Assembly (NCBI GenBank): GCA_028288765.1
Contig: JAQGHQ010000342.1
Coordinates: forward strand, 1 to 64,000
DNA from: Gemmataceae bacterium
GTDB taxonomy: Bacteria; Planctomycetota; Planctomycetia; Gemmatales; Gemmataceae
DNA length: 64,000 nucleotides
Reading direction: 5' to 3'
Made by a program: the position numbers and the translations under genes. The notes under the pieces are model-generated. The model saw nothing but the letters and a program-made list of their open reading frames with translations, searched no databases and was not told the origin of the DNA. This document shows positions 40,046 through 49,031 of this stretch, piece by piece (within the stretch, counting starts at the first letter, position 1; each line of letters opens with the position of its first letter).

Positions 40046-41335
40046 TTAACTTAAGCAATCGTCTTCACACGCCACGAGGTCCTCGAACGTCTCCCGGCGC
40101 CGGATCAGTCGGTGCGTGCGGCCTGTAACGAGAATTTCGGCCGCCCGGAGGCGGCTGTTGTAGTTGCTCGCCATCGCCATCCCGTAGGCCCCGGCGGAGA
40201 AGGTGGCGAGGAGGTCACCGCGGGCGAGGGCGGGGAGGTTCCGGCCTTTCGCGAAGAAGTCCCCGGACTCGCATACCGGACCGACGACGTCCTGGGCGAA
40301 CGTCCCCGGGATCTCGGCCTCGTAGTCGTCCGGCCGCTCGGGGACTTCGGCCCGGGGGTGGACCGGCCAGATCCGGTGGAACGAATCGTACAGGGTCGGG
40401 CGGATCAGGTCGTTCATCGCCGCGTCCTGGATGACGTAATGCTTCCCCCCGGTGGACTTGGTGAACACCACCCGGCTGACCAGCAGCCCGGCGTTCCCGA
40501 CAATGAACCGCCCGGGTTCGAGGACCAGCTGGCAGCCGGTCTCCTTCACTGCCGGGAGGATGACCTCGGCGAACGCGGCGGCCGGCAGGGCTTCCTGCTT
40601 CCGGTAGTGGATGCCGAACCCGCCCCCCATGTTCAGATACCGGATGTCGTGCCCCTGGGCGCGGAACGCCTTGACGAGCGCGACCGCCTTGGCCGCCCCT
40701 TCGCGATAGGGGTCGGCCTTCAGGATGGGCGAGCCGAGGTGCATGTGCAGCCCGACGACGGCCAGTCCGGGGTGGCCGACCACGGACTTGGCCACGTCGA
40801 TGATGGTTTCGATGTCGAGCCCGAACTTGACGCCCTTGACCGAGGTGTCGGTCTTCGCGTGCGTCTTGGGGGGGAGATCGGGGTTCACCCGGAGGGCGAC
40901 GGGCGCCTTGACCCCGAGCGACCTGGCGACCTCGCCCAGGGCGTGCAGTTCGCCTTCGCTCTCGACGTTGAACAGGAAAACGCCGTTTTCCAGCCCAGTT
41001 TTCATCTCGGCGTCGGACTTCCCGACCCCGGCGAAGACGATCTTCGACCCCTTCGATCCGGCCCGCAGGGCCCGGTAGAGTTCGCCGCCGGACGTGACAT
41101 CGAACCCGGCCCCGTGCTCGGCCATGAGCCTACACAGCGACAGGTTCCCATTCGTCTTTACGCTGTAGCAGACGATCGGGTTCGCCTGGGCGAAGGCGGT
41201 CTGGATCTCCGTCAGGTGCCGGAGCAGGGTCGCCTGGCTGTAGACGTACAGCGGGGTGCCGTACGTATCGGCCAGTTCCGGGACGGGCACGTCCTCGCAG
41301 AACAGGGTGCGGTCGCGGTAGACGAAGTGGTCCAT
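40046..41335 (-). CDS. lysA: Diaminopimelate decarboxylase
   Basis: PLP enzyme that decarboxylates meso-diaminopimelate to lysine, the last step of lysine synthesis. The 429 residues start at ATG 41335; the frame is open for a further 188 codons but those are not protein-like. The PLP lysine is K60 in C-Y-S-V-K-T-N-G-N. Other family marks are H-M-H-L-G-S, G-G-G-F-G-I-H-Y, E-P-G-R-F-I-V-G and the active-site C-E-S-G-D-F of the partner subunit, followed by A-G-A-Y-G-M-A-M. It is divergent from the gene at 41436, with a 100-base shared promoter region. Confidence 0.94.
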   Translation of the reverse strand: MDHFVYRDRTLFCEDVPVPELADTYGTPLYVYSQATLLRHLTEIQTAFAQANPIVCYSVKTNGNLSLCRLMAEHGAGFDVTSGGELYRALRAGSKGSKIVFAGVGKSDAEMKTGLENGVFLFNVESEGELHALGEVARSLGVKAPVALRVNPDLPPKTHAKTDTSVKGVKFGLDIETIIDVAKSVVGHPGLAVVGLHMHLGSPILKADPYREGAAKAVALVKAFRAQGHDIRYLNMGGGFGIHYRKQEALPAAAFAEVILPAVKETGCQLVLEPGRFIVGNAGLLVSRVVFTKSTGGKHYVIQDAAMNDLIRPTLYDSFHRIWPVHPRAEVPERPDDYEAEIPGTFAQDVVGPVCESGDFFAKGRNLPALARGDLLATFSAGAYGMAMASNYNSRLRAAEILVTGRTHRLIRRRETFEDLVACEDDCLS

Positions 41336-41435
41336 GAGTAGGGTTCTGGCATAGAGGTGGAGGGGCACGTGTAGTCGGGTTATCCTACTGGGAAGTCCGT
41401 TCCCAGTAACCCTCCGTACCAACACGGGGCGTGTG

Positions 41436-42194
41436 ATGCGACTCGCGGTATTGCTAATCGCTTTCTGCACGATTGCGTCCGGCAGACTCCCGGCGATCGA
41501 CGCGCCGAAACCCGAGCCCAAGAAGGAGTCGGGGCCGCCGGCGGATTTCAAGATGACGTCGGAAGAGCTGCAAAAGGAATGCAAAGACCGGAAGGCCGCC
41601 GAAGCCAAGTACAAGGGGAAGATCATCGAGTTGAGCGGGACCGTGGAGGAGGCCAAGGCCGGGTATGACGGGAAGCGAGGGATCATCTTCCTCTCGTCCA
41701 CGGACCCCAAGTCGCTCGGGATCGGCGGCATGTGTCTGATCGACGACCCGAACCCGCACGGGAAGTTCGCCAAGGGACAGACGATCAAGGTGAAAGGGAA
41801 GTTCACCGGGGTGGCGATCGGCCCGACTCTGGAGGCGTGTACGGTCCTGGAAAAGGGGCCCGACACCGCGGTCCGGATCACCTCCGAGGAATTGGCCAAG
41901 GACTACACCGCGGATCGCGCGGCGACCGAGAAGAAATGCGACAAGCGGACGCTCGTGATCACGGGTGAAGTGGCGGTGATCAATACCGACGATAAAAAGG
42001 TCGAGTTCCTGGAATTAAAGGGCGACGGCGCGACCAGGATCGAGTGCCGCTACGGGCTCTCGATCAACACCCTGAAGGACAAGCTCAAACCCGGCGACAA
42101 GGTGACCCTGGTCGGAGAAATGTTCGGCTTTCGGAACGAGAAGGGATTGTTCGTCGTCATCTCGTGCGTCCCTGTCACGCAGCCAAAAAAGTAG
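41436..42194 (+). CDS. Exported protein with two OB-like (tRNA_anti-like) domains
   Basis: Predicted 252-residue exported protein; ATG 41436 follows an in-frame GTG at 41433. A short signal peptide (M-R-L-A-V-L-L-I-A-F-C-T-I-A-S-G) is followed by two similar halves. Each begins with a helical T-S-E-E-L-x-K/A-x-Y pattern and continues with beta strands such as K-I-I-E-L-S-G-T-V and T-L-V-I-T-G-E-V, the layout of the tRNA_anti-like (OB-fold) domain common in exported planctomycete proteins. Ligand unknown; despite the family name there is no reason to think it binds tRNA in the cell envelope. Confidence 0.75.
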   Translation: MRLAVLLIAFCTIASGRLPAIDAPKPEPKKESGPPADFKMTSEELQKECKDRKAAEAKYKGKIIELSGTVEEAKAGYDGKRGIIFLSSTDPKSLGIGGMCLIDDPNPHGKFAKGQTIKVKGKFTGVAIGPTLEACTVLEKGPDTAVRITSEELAKDYTADRAATEKKCDKRTLVITGEVAVINTDDKKVEFLELKGDGATRIECRYGLSINTLKDKLKPGDKVTLVGEMFGFRNEKGLFVVISCVPVTQPKK

Positions 42195-42208
42195 CGAGTC
42201 GGGGGAGC

Positions 42209-42367
42209 ATGTGCGAGATGGCCGACGATGTGGAGTGGCGTCGGGAGGAGTATCCGTACAAGGAACCGGATAGCCGGGCTGCCGAGTTCGCACAGCTGGT
42301 ATTCGACTCCTTGGACGCTGACACCGGCCTCGTGCCCCGGGCACGGCGATGTAACGACCGCCGGTGA
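42209..42367 (+). CDS. Possible 52-residue protein with M-A-D-D-V-E-W start
   Basis: Short frame from ATG 42209, preceded by GGGGGAGC. It codes for a charged protein with M-A-D-D-V-E-W-R-R near the start and A-A-E-F-A-Q-L-V-F-D-S-L in the middle. A related start, M-A-D-D-M-E-W-H-R, occurs at 43406 and soon breaks down. It could be a real small gene, or one of two relics of a repeated small gene. No family recognised. Confidence 0.35.
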   Translation: MCEMADDVEWRREEYPYKEPDSRAAEFAQLVFDSLDADTGLVPRARRCNDRR

Positions 42368-42632
42368 ACTGCGGATGACCCCCTGGAGGGAGCCCTCAGT
42401 CTCGTATGCGGCAGGCTCGTCTGCTGCCGGGCGAGTCGACCACAAGCAAGTCCTGTCCTCCGAGGTGCCCGAACCTCTCCACGCCCCATAATTTCGTGTC
42501 ATCTTGCCGTCCCGGTTGCCTGCTTGCCGGGAGTCCGTTCCGATCTAAGGGTTGAGGGCCCGAATCCTCCGGTTATACTCAGACCTATCTTGCGACAGCC
42601 TTTCCCGACCTCGCTCCCAGTGGGTGGATGCC

Positions 42633-43316
42633 ATGTCCGATCGGCGAAACCACTCGTGGAGCCCGGCGACCACGCTTATCGTGGTCCTTATTGGGTCAGT
42701 CGCTTGTTCGGTTGTTACCACATATGCACTTAATCGACCATGGTGGCCGTCTGACCCGACCCCGCCGACACCGGAGCCACGCAGCGTTCGGATCAGCCGA
42801 TCCGACCTGTTCCCCGGCGACCTCAAACGTCTGGCCCCACATCTCGGGCTGGCGGCCACGGGGTGTGTCCACTTCGACGTGACCGGATCCGACTGGACGA
42901 TCGGGATGGAGGTCGAGAGCTACCAGAAGGGAAAACCGCGATCCCTGGGCTCATCCTGGACGCCGCACAAGCACTCGGGGGAGGTGTCGATCTCGCTCAG
43001 AGAGGTCACCGACCCGAACGGCAAGCTCGAATTCCAGATAGTAATGGCCTTTACGAACCAGTCGGAATCAGGTTCGTGGACATCCCGCATTGAAGCGCCT
43101 GATGGCGGCCGAGGGGTGTCAAATCGGTCCACTACCTATCTACGGGCATCCGGATCCCGGGACCTGGCGGAAGGAGAACGGGTTGCCGTGTGGGCTCACA
43201 CCGCTTACGAGGATGTGCGACAAATGAGGCCGGCCGACTCCCTCGTCGACGAAGCGAAACAAGGTAAGTGGGCCGTCGTCCTCTGGGTTTGGTGGGAGGA
43301 GATCAAAGGCCATTGA
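42633..43316 (+). CDS. Uncharacterised membrane-anchored protein
   Basis: Unrecognised protein of 227 residues, from ATG 42633 (M-S-D-R-R-N-H-S-W). One N-terminal transmembrane helix (T-L-I-V-V-L-I-G-S-V-A-C-S-V-V-T-T-Y-A-L) is followed by an extracytoplasmic domain with beta-strand character (V-H-F-D-V-T-G-S-D-W-T-I-G-M-E-V) and a Trp-rich end (W-A-V-V-L-W-V-W-W-E-E). No catalytic motif is visible. It sits between two copies of the M-A-D-D-x-E-W fragment, suggesting a small rearranged accessory region. Confidence 0.65.
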   Translation: MSDRRNHSWSPATTLIVVLIGSVACSVVTTYALNRPWWPSDPTPPTPEPRSVRISRSDLFPGDLKRLAPHLGLAATGCVHFDVTGSDWTIGMEVESYQKGKPRSLGSSWTPHKHSGEVSISLREVTDPNGKLEFQIVMAFTNQSESGSWTSRIEAPDGGRGVSNRSTTYLRASGSRDLAEGERVAVWAHTAYEDVRQMRPADSLVDEAKQGKWAVVLWVWWEEIKGH

Positions 43317-43405
43317 CCGCCTGTACGGACGCAGGGTGGGTCCTGTCTCGCCTGAACCCCACAGCCCTCCGGTGTGGCCGGTCTGTTCGGAAGTTGGGGT
43401 ACGGG

Positions 43406-43483
43406 ATGGCCGATGATATGGAGTGGCACCGCCGGCCGGTCAGAGCTACCGCCGTCAGCGGCGCATGTGTACTGTGTCAGTAG
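43406..43483 (+). pseudogene. Truncated copy of the M-A-D-D-x-E-W small gene
   Basis: ATG 43406 opens a 25-codon frame whose start (M-A-D-D-M-E-W-H-R) and DNA (GATGGCCGAYGATRTGGAGT) match the small frame near 42218. After about ten codons the similarity ends. It is best read as a truncated duplicate. Confidence 0.35.
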
Positions 43484-43540
43484 GGGCCATGCTGCTCTCC
43501 CAGCCAGTGAGCTTCTGGAAACCCTGCGGGGTATTGGGTT

Positions 43541-43897
43541 ATGGACGAGCATGAACTGAACGAGTTGCGTCCCTTGCTCCGGGTGGACCAGGGGGGAGCG
43601 GTCCGGGTCGGCAACAGCCGGGTCGGCCTCGATCTGGTCGTCGAACAGTATGAGAACGGCATGACGCCGGAAGACATGGTCCGCGCCTACGACACCCTGA
43701 TTCTGGCCGACGTTTACGCCGTCATTGCCTATTACCTCCGGCATCGTGATGAAGTGAGCACCTATCTGAAGCGACGAAAAAAGGAGGCCGAAGACCTTCG
43801 GGCGAAGATCGAGGCCGAGCACCCGCGTGGCTCCCGAGAAGCGCTACTTGCCCGCCGCAGTGCCAGGGAAGAGGCTGATGCTCCGGCTGGCCAGTGA
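43541..43897 (+). CDS. DUF433 family antitoxin-like protein
   Basis: A 118-residue protein with the DUF433 helix-turn-helix core (R-V-G-N-S-R-V-G-L-D-L-V-V-E-Q-Y-E-N-G-M-T-P-E-D in segments), which in many genomes is the antitoxin partner of DUF5615 PIN-like toxins. The N-terminus carries the R-V-x-x-x-G-A-V-R-V-G strand, and the C-terminal half is a long charged helix that would bind the toxin. The following gene overlaps its end by 20 bases, the usual antitoxin-first order. Self-repression of the operon is likely from family behaviour. Confidence 0.8.
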   Translation: MDEHELNELRPLLRVDQGGAVRVGNSRVGLDLVVEQYENGMTPEDMVRAYDTLILADVYAVIAYYLRHRDEVSTYLKRRKKEAEDLRAKIEAEHPRGSREALLARRSAREEADAPAGQ

Positions 43898-44237
43898 CGC
43901 CGACGTCCACGGCGAGATCATCCGCGGCCTGCGTCGCCGCCTGTCGGAGATCGACCTGGTCCGCGTCCAGGACATCTTGCCCGATGGAACGCCCGACCCC
44001 GAGGTTCTGGCCTGGGCTTCAACAGAAACCCGAATCCTCATCACCAACGACCGGAACACGATGGTCGGTTTCGCTTACCAGCGAGTGACCGCGGGAGAGC
44101 CGGTGCCCGGTCTCGTTGTGACAAGCAACGGGCAGTCCATTGGCTCGGCCATTAACGACATCGTGCTTATCGCGGAGTATATGACGGAGGAAGAGATCAG
44201 GGGTCAGGTCGTTGTCTTCCTGCCCTTCCTGGGATGA
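43878..44237 (+). CDS. DUF5615 PIN-like putative toxin
   Basis: Predicted RNase-like toxin of the DUF5615 family, which has a reduced PIN fold. I prefer ATG 43878 (M-L-R-L-A-S-D-A-D-V-H), giving 119 residues; the frame opens earlier at 43827. Acidic residues of the PIN-like site are seen in L-A-S-D-A-D-V and I-L-I-T-N-D-R-N-T-M. The middle D-P-E-V-L-A-W-A block is typical. The 20-base overlap with the DUF433 gene indicates translational coupling. One usual residue (Asn or Glu in D-E-N) is changed to D-A-D, so activity should not be taken for granted. Confidence 0.78.
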   Translation: MLRLASDADVHGEIIRGLRRRLSEIDLVRVQDILPDGTPDPEVLAWASTETRILITNDRNTMVGFAYQRVTAGEPVPGLVVTSNGQSIGSAINDIVLIAEYMTEEEIRGQVVVFLPFLG

Positions 44238-44304
44238 GAGCCCAGTTCTTCGCGGTTCTTCGTAGGTTGGGCCGAGTTTTCGAAAACCACGCGGGCTTCT
44301 GTCG

Positions 44305-45678
44305 TCACCCCAGCCGCTCCCGCCACCCAAGCAGTTGCCTCTCAACCTCCGCCGGGGCGGTCGAGCCGTAGCTCTTGAACGCCGCCAGCGCGTTCGACAC
44401 CCCCAGCACCGCCCGCACCTCGGCCCCACCTCCGGATGCCGCGAACACGTCGTCCGGGAGTTCCGCGAGCCGACACTGCCGCCGTTCGCACTCCCGCACC
44501 AGCGTCCCGACTGCCTCGTGGGCCGACCGCATCGGCACCCCGCGGGCGATGAGGGCTTCCATCAGCGTTGTCGCGTCGAGGAAGCCGTCTTCGAGGCGGG
44601 CCGCGATCACGTCGCGGCGGAGCTTCGTCTGACGGACCAGCGGGGCGGCGACCGCCAGGCACCCGGCGACGGTATCGAAGGCGTCGAAGACCGCCCGCTT
44701 GTCCTCCTGGAGGTCGCGGTTGTACGCCAGCGGCAGACCCTTCACCAACAGAAACAGTTGTTGGAGCGAACTGATCACCCGGGCGGACTTCCCGCGCGTC
44801 AGTTCCAACACGTCCGGGTTCTTCTTGTGCGGCATGATGCTCGACCCGGTGCAGAACGCGTCCGGCAAGTCGAGGAAGTTGAACTCGGTGGTCGACCAGA
44901 TCACCCACTCTTCCGCCCAGCCGCTCAGGTGCGTGGCGATCACGGAGAGACAGAAGACGAATTCCAGGGCGAAGTCGCGGTCGCTCGACACGTCCAGACT
45001 GTTCCGGGCGACCGACTCGAAGCCGAGCTTCTGCCGCACGGACTCCCGGTCGATCGGGAGGGAGGTTCCGGCCAGCGCGGCGGCCCCGAGCGGGAGGACG
45101 TTCACCCGCTTGCGGCAGTCGGCGAGGCGGTCGCGGTCGCGCTGGAGTTTCTCGACGTAGGCCAGGAAGTAGTGGGCGGCGAGGACCGGCTGGGCCCGCT
45201 GGAGGTGCGTGTACCCGGGGATGACCACGCCCTGCTCCCGCCCGGCGGATTCGACGAACGCCCGCTGGAGGTCCGTCAATAAGGCGTCGAGTTCGTCGAC
45301 CGCGTCTCGCACCCAGAGCTTCACGTCGGTCACGACCTGGTCGTTCCGGCTCCGGCCGGTGTGGAGTTTGCGGCCGAGGTCGCCGAGTTTCGCGATCAGT
45401 GCCCGTTCGATGTGCGTGTGGATGTCTTCGAGCGAGATCGAAAACTCCATCTTCCCGGCGTCGATCTCGGCCCCGATCTCGGCCAGCGCGACCGCGATCC
45501 GGTCGGCATCCGGCGGGGTGATGAGCCCGACCTCGCCGAGCATCCGGGCGTGGGCCTGGCTGGCGAGGATGTCGTGCCGGTAGAGCCGGCGGTCGAAGCT
45601 GATCGACTCGGTGAACGCCTCCACCCGCTCGTCCGTGCCGCCGGTGAACCGCCCCCCCCAGGTCTTCTGCCCGCTCAT
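44305..45678 (-). CDS. argH: Argininosuccinate lyase
   Basis: Cleaves argininosuccinate to arginine and fumarate, the last step of arginine synthesis. The 457 residues are full length. Superfamily signature [12 protein letters not shown] is at 278-289, with the catalytic serine within it. The H-T-G-R-S-R-N-D-Q motif and the [10 protein letters not shown] motif carrying the other active-site residues are present. It stands alone; argG is not adjacent. Its upstream region contains the inverted heptamer repeat at 45737-45829. Confidence 0.95.
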   Translation of the reverse strand: MSGQKTWGGRFTGGTDERVEAFTESISFDRRLYRHDILASQAHARMLGEVGLITPPDADRIAVALAEIGAEIDAGKMEFSISLEDIHTHIERALIAKLGDLGRKLHTGRSRNDQVVTDVKLWVRDAVDELDALLTDLQRAFVESAGREQGVVIPGYTHLQRAQPVLAAHYFLAYVEKLQRDRDRLADCRKRVNVLPLGAAALAGTSLPIDRESVRQKLGFESVARNSLDVSSDRDFALEFVFCLSVIATHLSGWAEEWVIWSTTEFNFLDLPDAFCTGSSIMPHKKNPDVLELTRGKSARVISSLQQLFLLVKGLPLAYNRDLQEDKRAVFDAFDTVAGCLAVAAPLVRQTKLRRDVIAARLEDGFLDATTLMEALIARGVPMRSAHEAVGTLVRECERRQCRLAELPDDVFAASGGGAEVRAVLGVSNALAAFKSYGSTAPAEVERQLLGWRERLG

Positions 45679-45736
45679 GACCGCGCTCCGCCATGCCCAT
45701 TCCTGACGAATACCCCCGTTTTACGACCATTTTCCC

Positions 45737-45829
45737 AATGCGGAATGCTTCGAATGCGGAATGCGGAATCGAAGGCAGACGAGCCGGGCTTTCATTCCGC
45801 AATCCGCATTCCGCATTCCGCATTCGAAG
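45737..45829. repeat. Inverted GCGGAAT heptamer arrays between divergent genes
   Basis: Left arm 45737-45769 has repeated ATGCGGA units; right arm 45791-45829 has the complementary TCCGCAT units. A perfect 22-base inverted repeat is formed by 45748-45769 and 45808-45829, with 38 bases between. No gene lies inside. It is placed between argH (start 45678) and the secreted-protein gene (start 45923). Confidence 0.9.
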
Positions 45830-45922
45830 AATCCACCCGGCCGGTGACACTCCGACCGGACACATTGGGTACAATCTCCCGACAACCGGGGAAACCCCCG
45901 GAATACCTCTCGGGAGAAGCTC

Positions 45923-47554
45923 ATGCGGATACGGATGCGGTACTGGGCGATCGCCTTCGCGGCGATGACCGTCGCGGCGGTGGTCCCGGGCCGGGCGGCG
46001 GCACAGAAAACCACCGAGCCGACCGTCGAGGTCCGGCTCAGATCGGTCGAGGACCTGTTCGACAAGGCCGAGTACATCGGCGAGCTGGTCGACAAGGGCG
46101 AACCGGTCAAACAGGCCCGCGGGCTGCTCAAGCAGCTGAGCGCCGACGGGAAGGGGATCGAGGGGATCGACCCGAAACGGCCCTTCGGGGCCTACGCGGT
46201 CCTCAACCAGGACGTCGCGTCCAGCCCGGTCGTGGTCATGATCCCGGTCGCGGACCAGGACCGGCTCCTGGCCGCCCTGAAGGACCGGCTCCAGGTGGTC
46301 CCCGAGAAGGCCGACGACGGCACGATGAAGGCGAACGTCCCGCTCATCAACGAGGTTCACCTGCGGTTCGCGAACGGCTACCTCTACCTCGCCCGGGACC
46401 CGAAACACATTGCCGCGAAGGCCGTCATCACCCCGAAGGCGTTCTTCGCGCAGGACGACGGGGCCGTCGCGTCCGCGACCGTCCGGCTCGACCGCATCCC
46501 GGCGGACCTCAAGACGTTCGTGATCGGGCAGTTCGAGCACCAGGTCCAGGAGGGAATGAAGAAAGACAAGGCGAACAAGTCCGCGGCCGAGCGGAAGCTC
46601 GTGGCCCTGGTCGCCGACGTCGTGGTCGGGGCGAGCAAGATGCTCGTCGACGACGGGAAAGATCTCACCGTCCGGCTGTTCGTGGACGCCAAAGCCGACG
46701 CCCTCTCGGCCGAGGTCGTCCTGACCGCCAAGGACGGGTCGGCCCTGGCGAAGAACATCGCCGGGCTGAGCGGGAAGACCAGCGTCCCGGCCGGGATCGT
46801 CGCCGGCAACACGCCCGCCATCCTGGGCGGCGCGAAGGTCGAGCTGACCGACGACCTGAAGACCCGCCTCGACCCCGTGATCGACAACCTCATCGACGAA
46901 CTGGTCAAGAAGGCGAAGCCGGACGAGCGGGAGGTCGTCAAGCGGGCGCTCGGCACCCTCGCCCCGACGTTCAAGGCGGGGCACCTGGACGCGGCGGTGG
47001 CGGGCGTCGGCCCGGACGCCAAGGGCCGGTACGCCGTCCTGGGGGCGGTCGCGGTGAAGGACGGGAAGGAGATCGAGAAGCTCGTCAAGGATCTCGCCCC
47101 GATGATCCCGGCCGGGGCGGTCGAATTCACCTTCGATGTCGAGAAGATCGGGAAGTTCAACCTGCACAAGGCCGAGGCGAAGCAGACCGGCGACGATTTT
47201 GAACGGATCTTCGGTACGAGCACGATCTGGATCGCCACGTCCGAGGACCACATCGCCTTCAGCATTGAACCGGACGGGTCGCTCCTCAAGGCGGGTCTGA
47301 AGGCGAAGCCCGGCCCGGCGAAGGTGCTCACGTTCGAGATGGGGCTCGCGAAGGCCGTTCCCCTCTTCGAGAAGAACCTGAAGCCGGACGAGGTCAAAGC
47401 GCTCATCAAGGATGCGTTCGGCGGGGAGTCGCCGGCCGGGAAGGACACCCTGTCGGTCACCGTCGAGGGGGGAAACCAGCTCACCGCCCGGGTGAAGATG
47501 AAGGGGAAGGCGCTCCGCCTCGCGACGATGCTCAACGAGTTCAAGGCGAAGTGA
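45923..47554 (+). CDS. Large secreted protein of unknown function
   Basis: Unrecognised 543-residue exported protein with a signal peptide (Y-W-A-I-A-F-A-A-M-T-V-A-A-V-V-P-G-R-A-A-A-Q). The mature part is rich in Lys/Asp/Ala, with alternating strands and helices such as V-E-V-R-L-R-S-V-E-D-L-F-D-K-A and a repeated pattern of domains about 170 residues long, each with an F/V-G-A-Y-A-V-L or Y-L-A-R-D-P type strand. I know similar proteins only as planctomycete hypotheticals. Stand-alone gene, convergent with the propeller gene at 47694. It may be a surface or periplasmic scaffold. Confidence 0.72.
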   Translation: MRIRMRYWAIAFAAMTVAAVVPGRAAAQKTTEPTVEVRLRSVEDLFDKAEYIGELVDKGEPVKQARGLLKQLSADGKGIEGIDPKRPFGAYAVLNQDVASSPVVVMIPVADQDRLLAALKDRLQVVPEKADDGTMKANVPLINEVHLRFANGYLYLARDPKHIAAKAVITPKAFFAQDDGAVASATVRLDRIPADLKTFVIGQFEHQVQEGMKKDKANKSAAERKLVALVADVVVGASKMLVDDGKDLTVRLFVDAKADALSAEVVLTAKDGSALAKNIAGLSGKTSVPAGIVAGNTPAILGGAKVELTDDLKTRLDPVIDNLIDELVKKAKPDEREVVKRALGTLAPTFKAGHLDAAVAGVGPDAKGRYAVLGAVAVKDGKEIEKLVKDLAPMIPAGAVEFTFDVEKIGKFNLHKAEAKQTGDDFERIFGTSTIWIATSEDHIAFSIEPDGSLLKAGLKAKPGPAKVLTFEMGLAKAVPLFEKNLKPDEVKALIKDAFGGESPAGKDTLSVTVEGGNQLTARVKMKGKALRLATMLNEFKAK

Positions 47555-47571
47555 TTCCTGGCCGAAACCAG

Positions 47572-47690
47572 CCCCAGGGCTCACGCCCTGGGCTACTCTC
47601 TGCCGCCCCGTTGGGGCGGAATTCCTGACGCCGGATGTGCGACCGGTCACGCTTAATTGATAGGTGAGCCGCCCTCCAGGCGGCCCAGAC
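47572..47690. repeat. Cluster of three GC-rich hairpins between convergent genes
   Basis: CCCAGGGC/GCCCTGGG (47573-47592), CCGCCCC/GGGGCGG (47603-47619) and GCCGCC/GGCGGC (47668-47684). They lie between two convergent genes and may serve as bidirectional terminators, but they lack T tracts and resemble REP-like intergenic repeats. Confidence 0.65.
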
Positions 47691-47693
47691 TCG

Positions 47694-49031
47694 TCACCTC
47701 TCAGGAACCAGCTCGACACAGACCAATTCGTGCGGCCCGGCCGTCTGCCACGCTTCCGCCCCATCGGTCTTTGCGAAGAGGAACCGGTCCGCGAACGCCG
47801 GGTGGCCCCACACGCGGCCGTTCACCGCCTTCGTCCGCGACTCCTCCTGGTAACCCTTCGGGCCGAGCCGACACAATACGAGCTCGCCTGCGGCATTCAG
47901 CGCCAGGGCCCGGTCGGAGTCGTTCACCCAGACGATGCTGGCGTGCGGATTCCGGCCGCGCGGGGTGAGCTGGTTGTCGTCGTCCCACACCTTCTTGCCC
48001 GTCGCCAGCTCGACGCACGTCAGGCCGTAATCCTTGTCGATGGCGTAGAGGTGCCCGTCGCGGTAGAGCGGCTGAGCCATCAGCCCGCGGAGCGTCTTCG
48101 GGTCGGTCCAGATGACCCCGGCGGCCGTCGGCTTCGGCCCGAGACGGATCGCCTTTGAGCCCTCCCAGTACCCGGTCACGAAGAGGACGTCGTCGCGGAA
48201 GACCGGCGGCGCGATCGACACCCCGTAGGTCACCTTGTACGCCACCTTCCAGAGCGACCGGCCGGTCTCCGGGTCGAGCCCGTGGACGTTCTGGGGAGTC
48301 CACAGCACCAGCTGTCGGCCGGACTTCGGATGGATGACCACCGGGGTGCAGTAGCCGCCCGGGTCCGAGAGGCTACGCCAGAGCTCCTTCCCGGAGGTCC
48401 GGTCGAACGCCATCACACACCCGTTCTTCTCCGCCGCGATGTGGGCGAAGACTTTCTCCCCGTCGACCACCGGCGACCCGGCAAAGCCCCACTCCGGCAC
48501 CTTCGCGCCGAACTCCGCCACCGTGTCGTGCGTCCAGAGGATCGTCCCGGCCTTCGCGTCGAAACAGAACAGATGACCGACCGCGCCGAGGGTGAAGAGC
48601 TTGTCGTCGTGGTACGTCGGCTGAGTGCGCGGGCCGTTCGCATACCCGCCGAGCGTGCCGTACTTCACCGGGTAACGGTGAGACCAGATCGGCTTGCCGG
48701 TCGCGGCGTCGAAGCACAACACCCGCTCGAAGCCGTCGGGCTGGTCGGCCGGGGCCGGCGCGTCTTTGCCCTTCGGCCCGGGAGGGATCGGCTTCTCCAG
48801 ATCGAGCGTGTAAACCCGGCCGTCGGCGACCGTGATACCGGCGTATCCCCCACCGACCAGCTGCTTCCATACCGTCTTGAGCCCACCCGCCGGCCATTTT
48901 GCCGGCAGCTTCGGCGCGACCCAGGTGCCATCCCCGCGCGGCCCGCGCCACCGGGGCCAGTCCTCCCCGCAAGCAGCCCGGGCGAACAAGACCCCCGCGA
49001 GGACCACGCCGAACAGCCCGACGCATCTCAT
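47694..49031 (-). CDS. Secreted PQQ-like beta-propeller protein
   Basis: A 445-residue exported propeller. A signal peptide (G-L-F-G-V-V-L-A-G-V-L-F-A-R-A-A-C-G) with a possible lipobox-like cysteine leads to E-D-W-P-R-W-R-G-P-R-G-D-G-T-W, the family opening. Blade repeats of the PQQ type follow (F-D-A-A-T-G-K-P-I-W-S-H, F-D-A-K-A-G-T-I-L-W-T-H, C-V-E-L-A-T-G-K-K-V-W). Its start overlaps the stop of the upstream oxidoreductase gene by four bases (ATGA), so the two are translationally coupled and probably act in one pathway, perhaps sugar processing at the envelope. Confidence 0.87.
   Translation of the reverse strand: MRCVGLFGVVLAGVLFARAACGEDWPRWRGPRGDGTWVAPKLPAKWPAGGLKTVWKQLVGGGYAGITVADGRVYTLDLEKPIPPGPKGKDAPAPADQPDGFERVLCFDAATGKPIWSHRYPVKYGTLGGYANGPRTQPTYHDDKLFTLGAVGHLFCFDAKAGTILWTHDTVAEFGAKVPEWGFAGSPVVDGEKVFAHIAAEKNGCVMAFDRTSGKELWRSLSDPGGYCTPVVIHPKSGRQLVLWTPQNVHGLDPETGRSLWKVAYKVTYGVSIAPPVFRDDVLFVTGYWEGSKAIRLGPKPTAAGVIWTDPKTLRGLMAQPLYRDGHLYAIDKDYGLTCVELATGKKVWDDDNQLTPRGRNPHASIVWVNDSDRALALNAAGELVLCRLGPKGYQEESRTKAVNGRVWGHPAFADRFLFAKTDGAEAWQTAGPHELVCVELVPER

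Noticed and set aside
40046-41899. 617-codon version of lysA
   Set aside because: The extra 188 codons overlap the divergent gene at 41436 and have no homology-like sequence; LysA begins at 41335.
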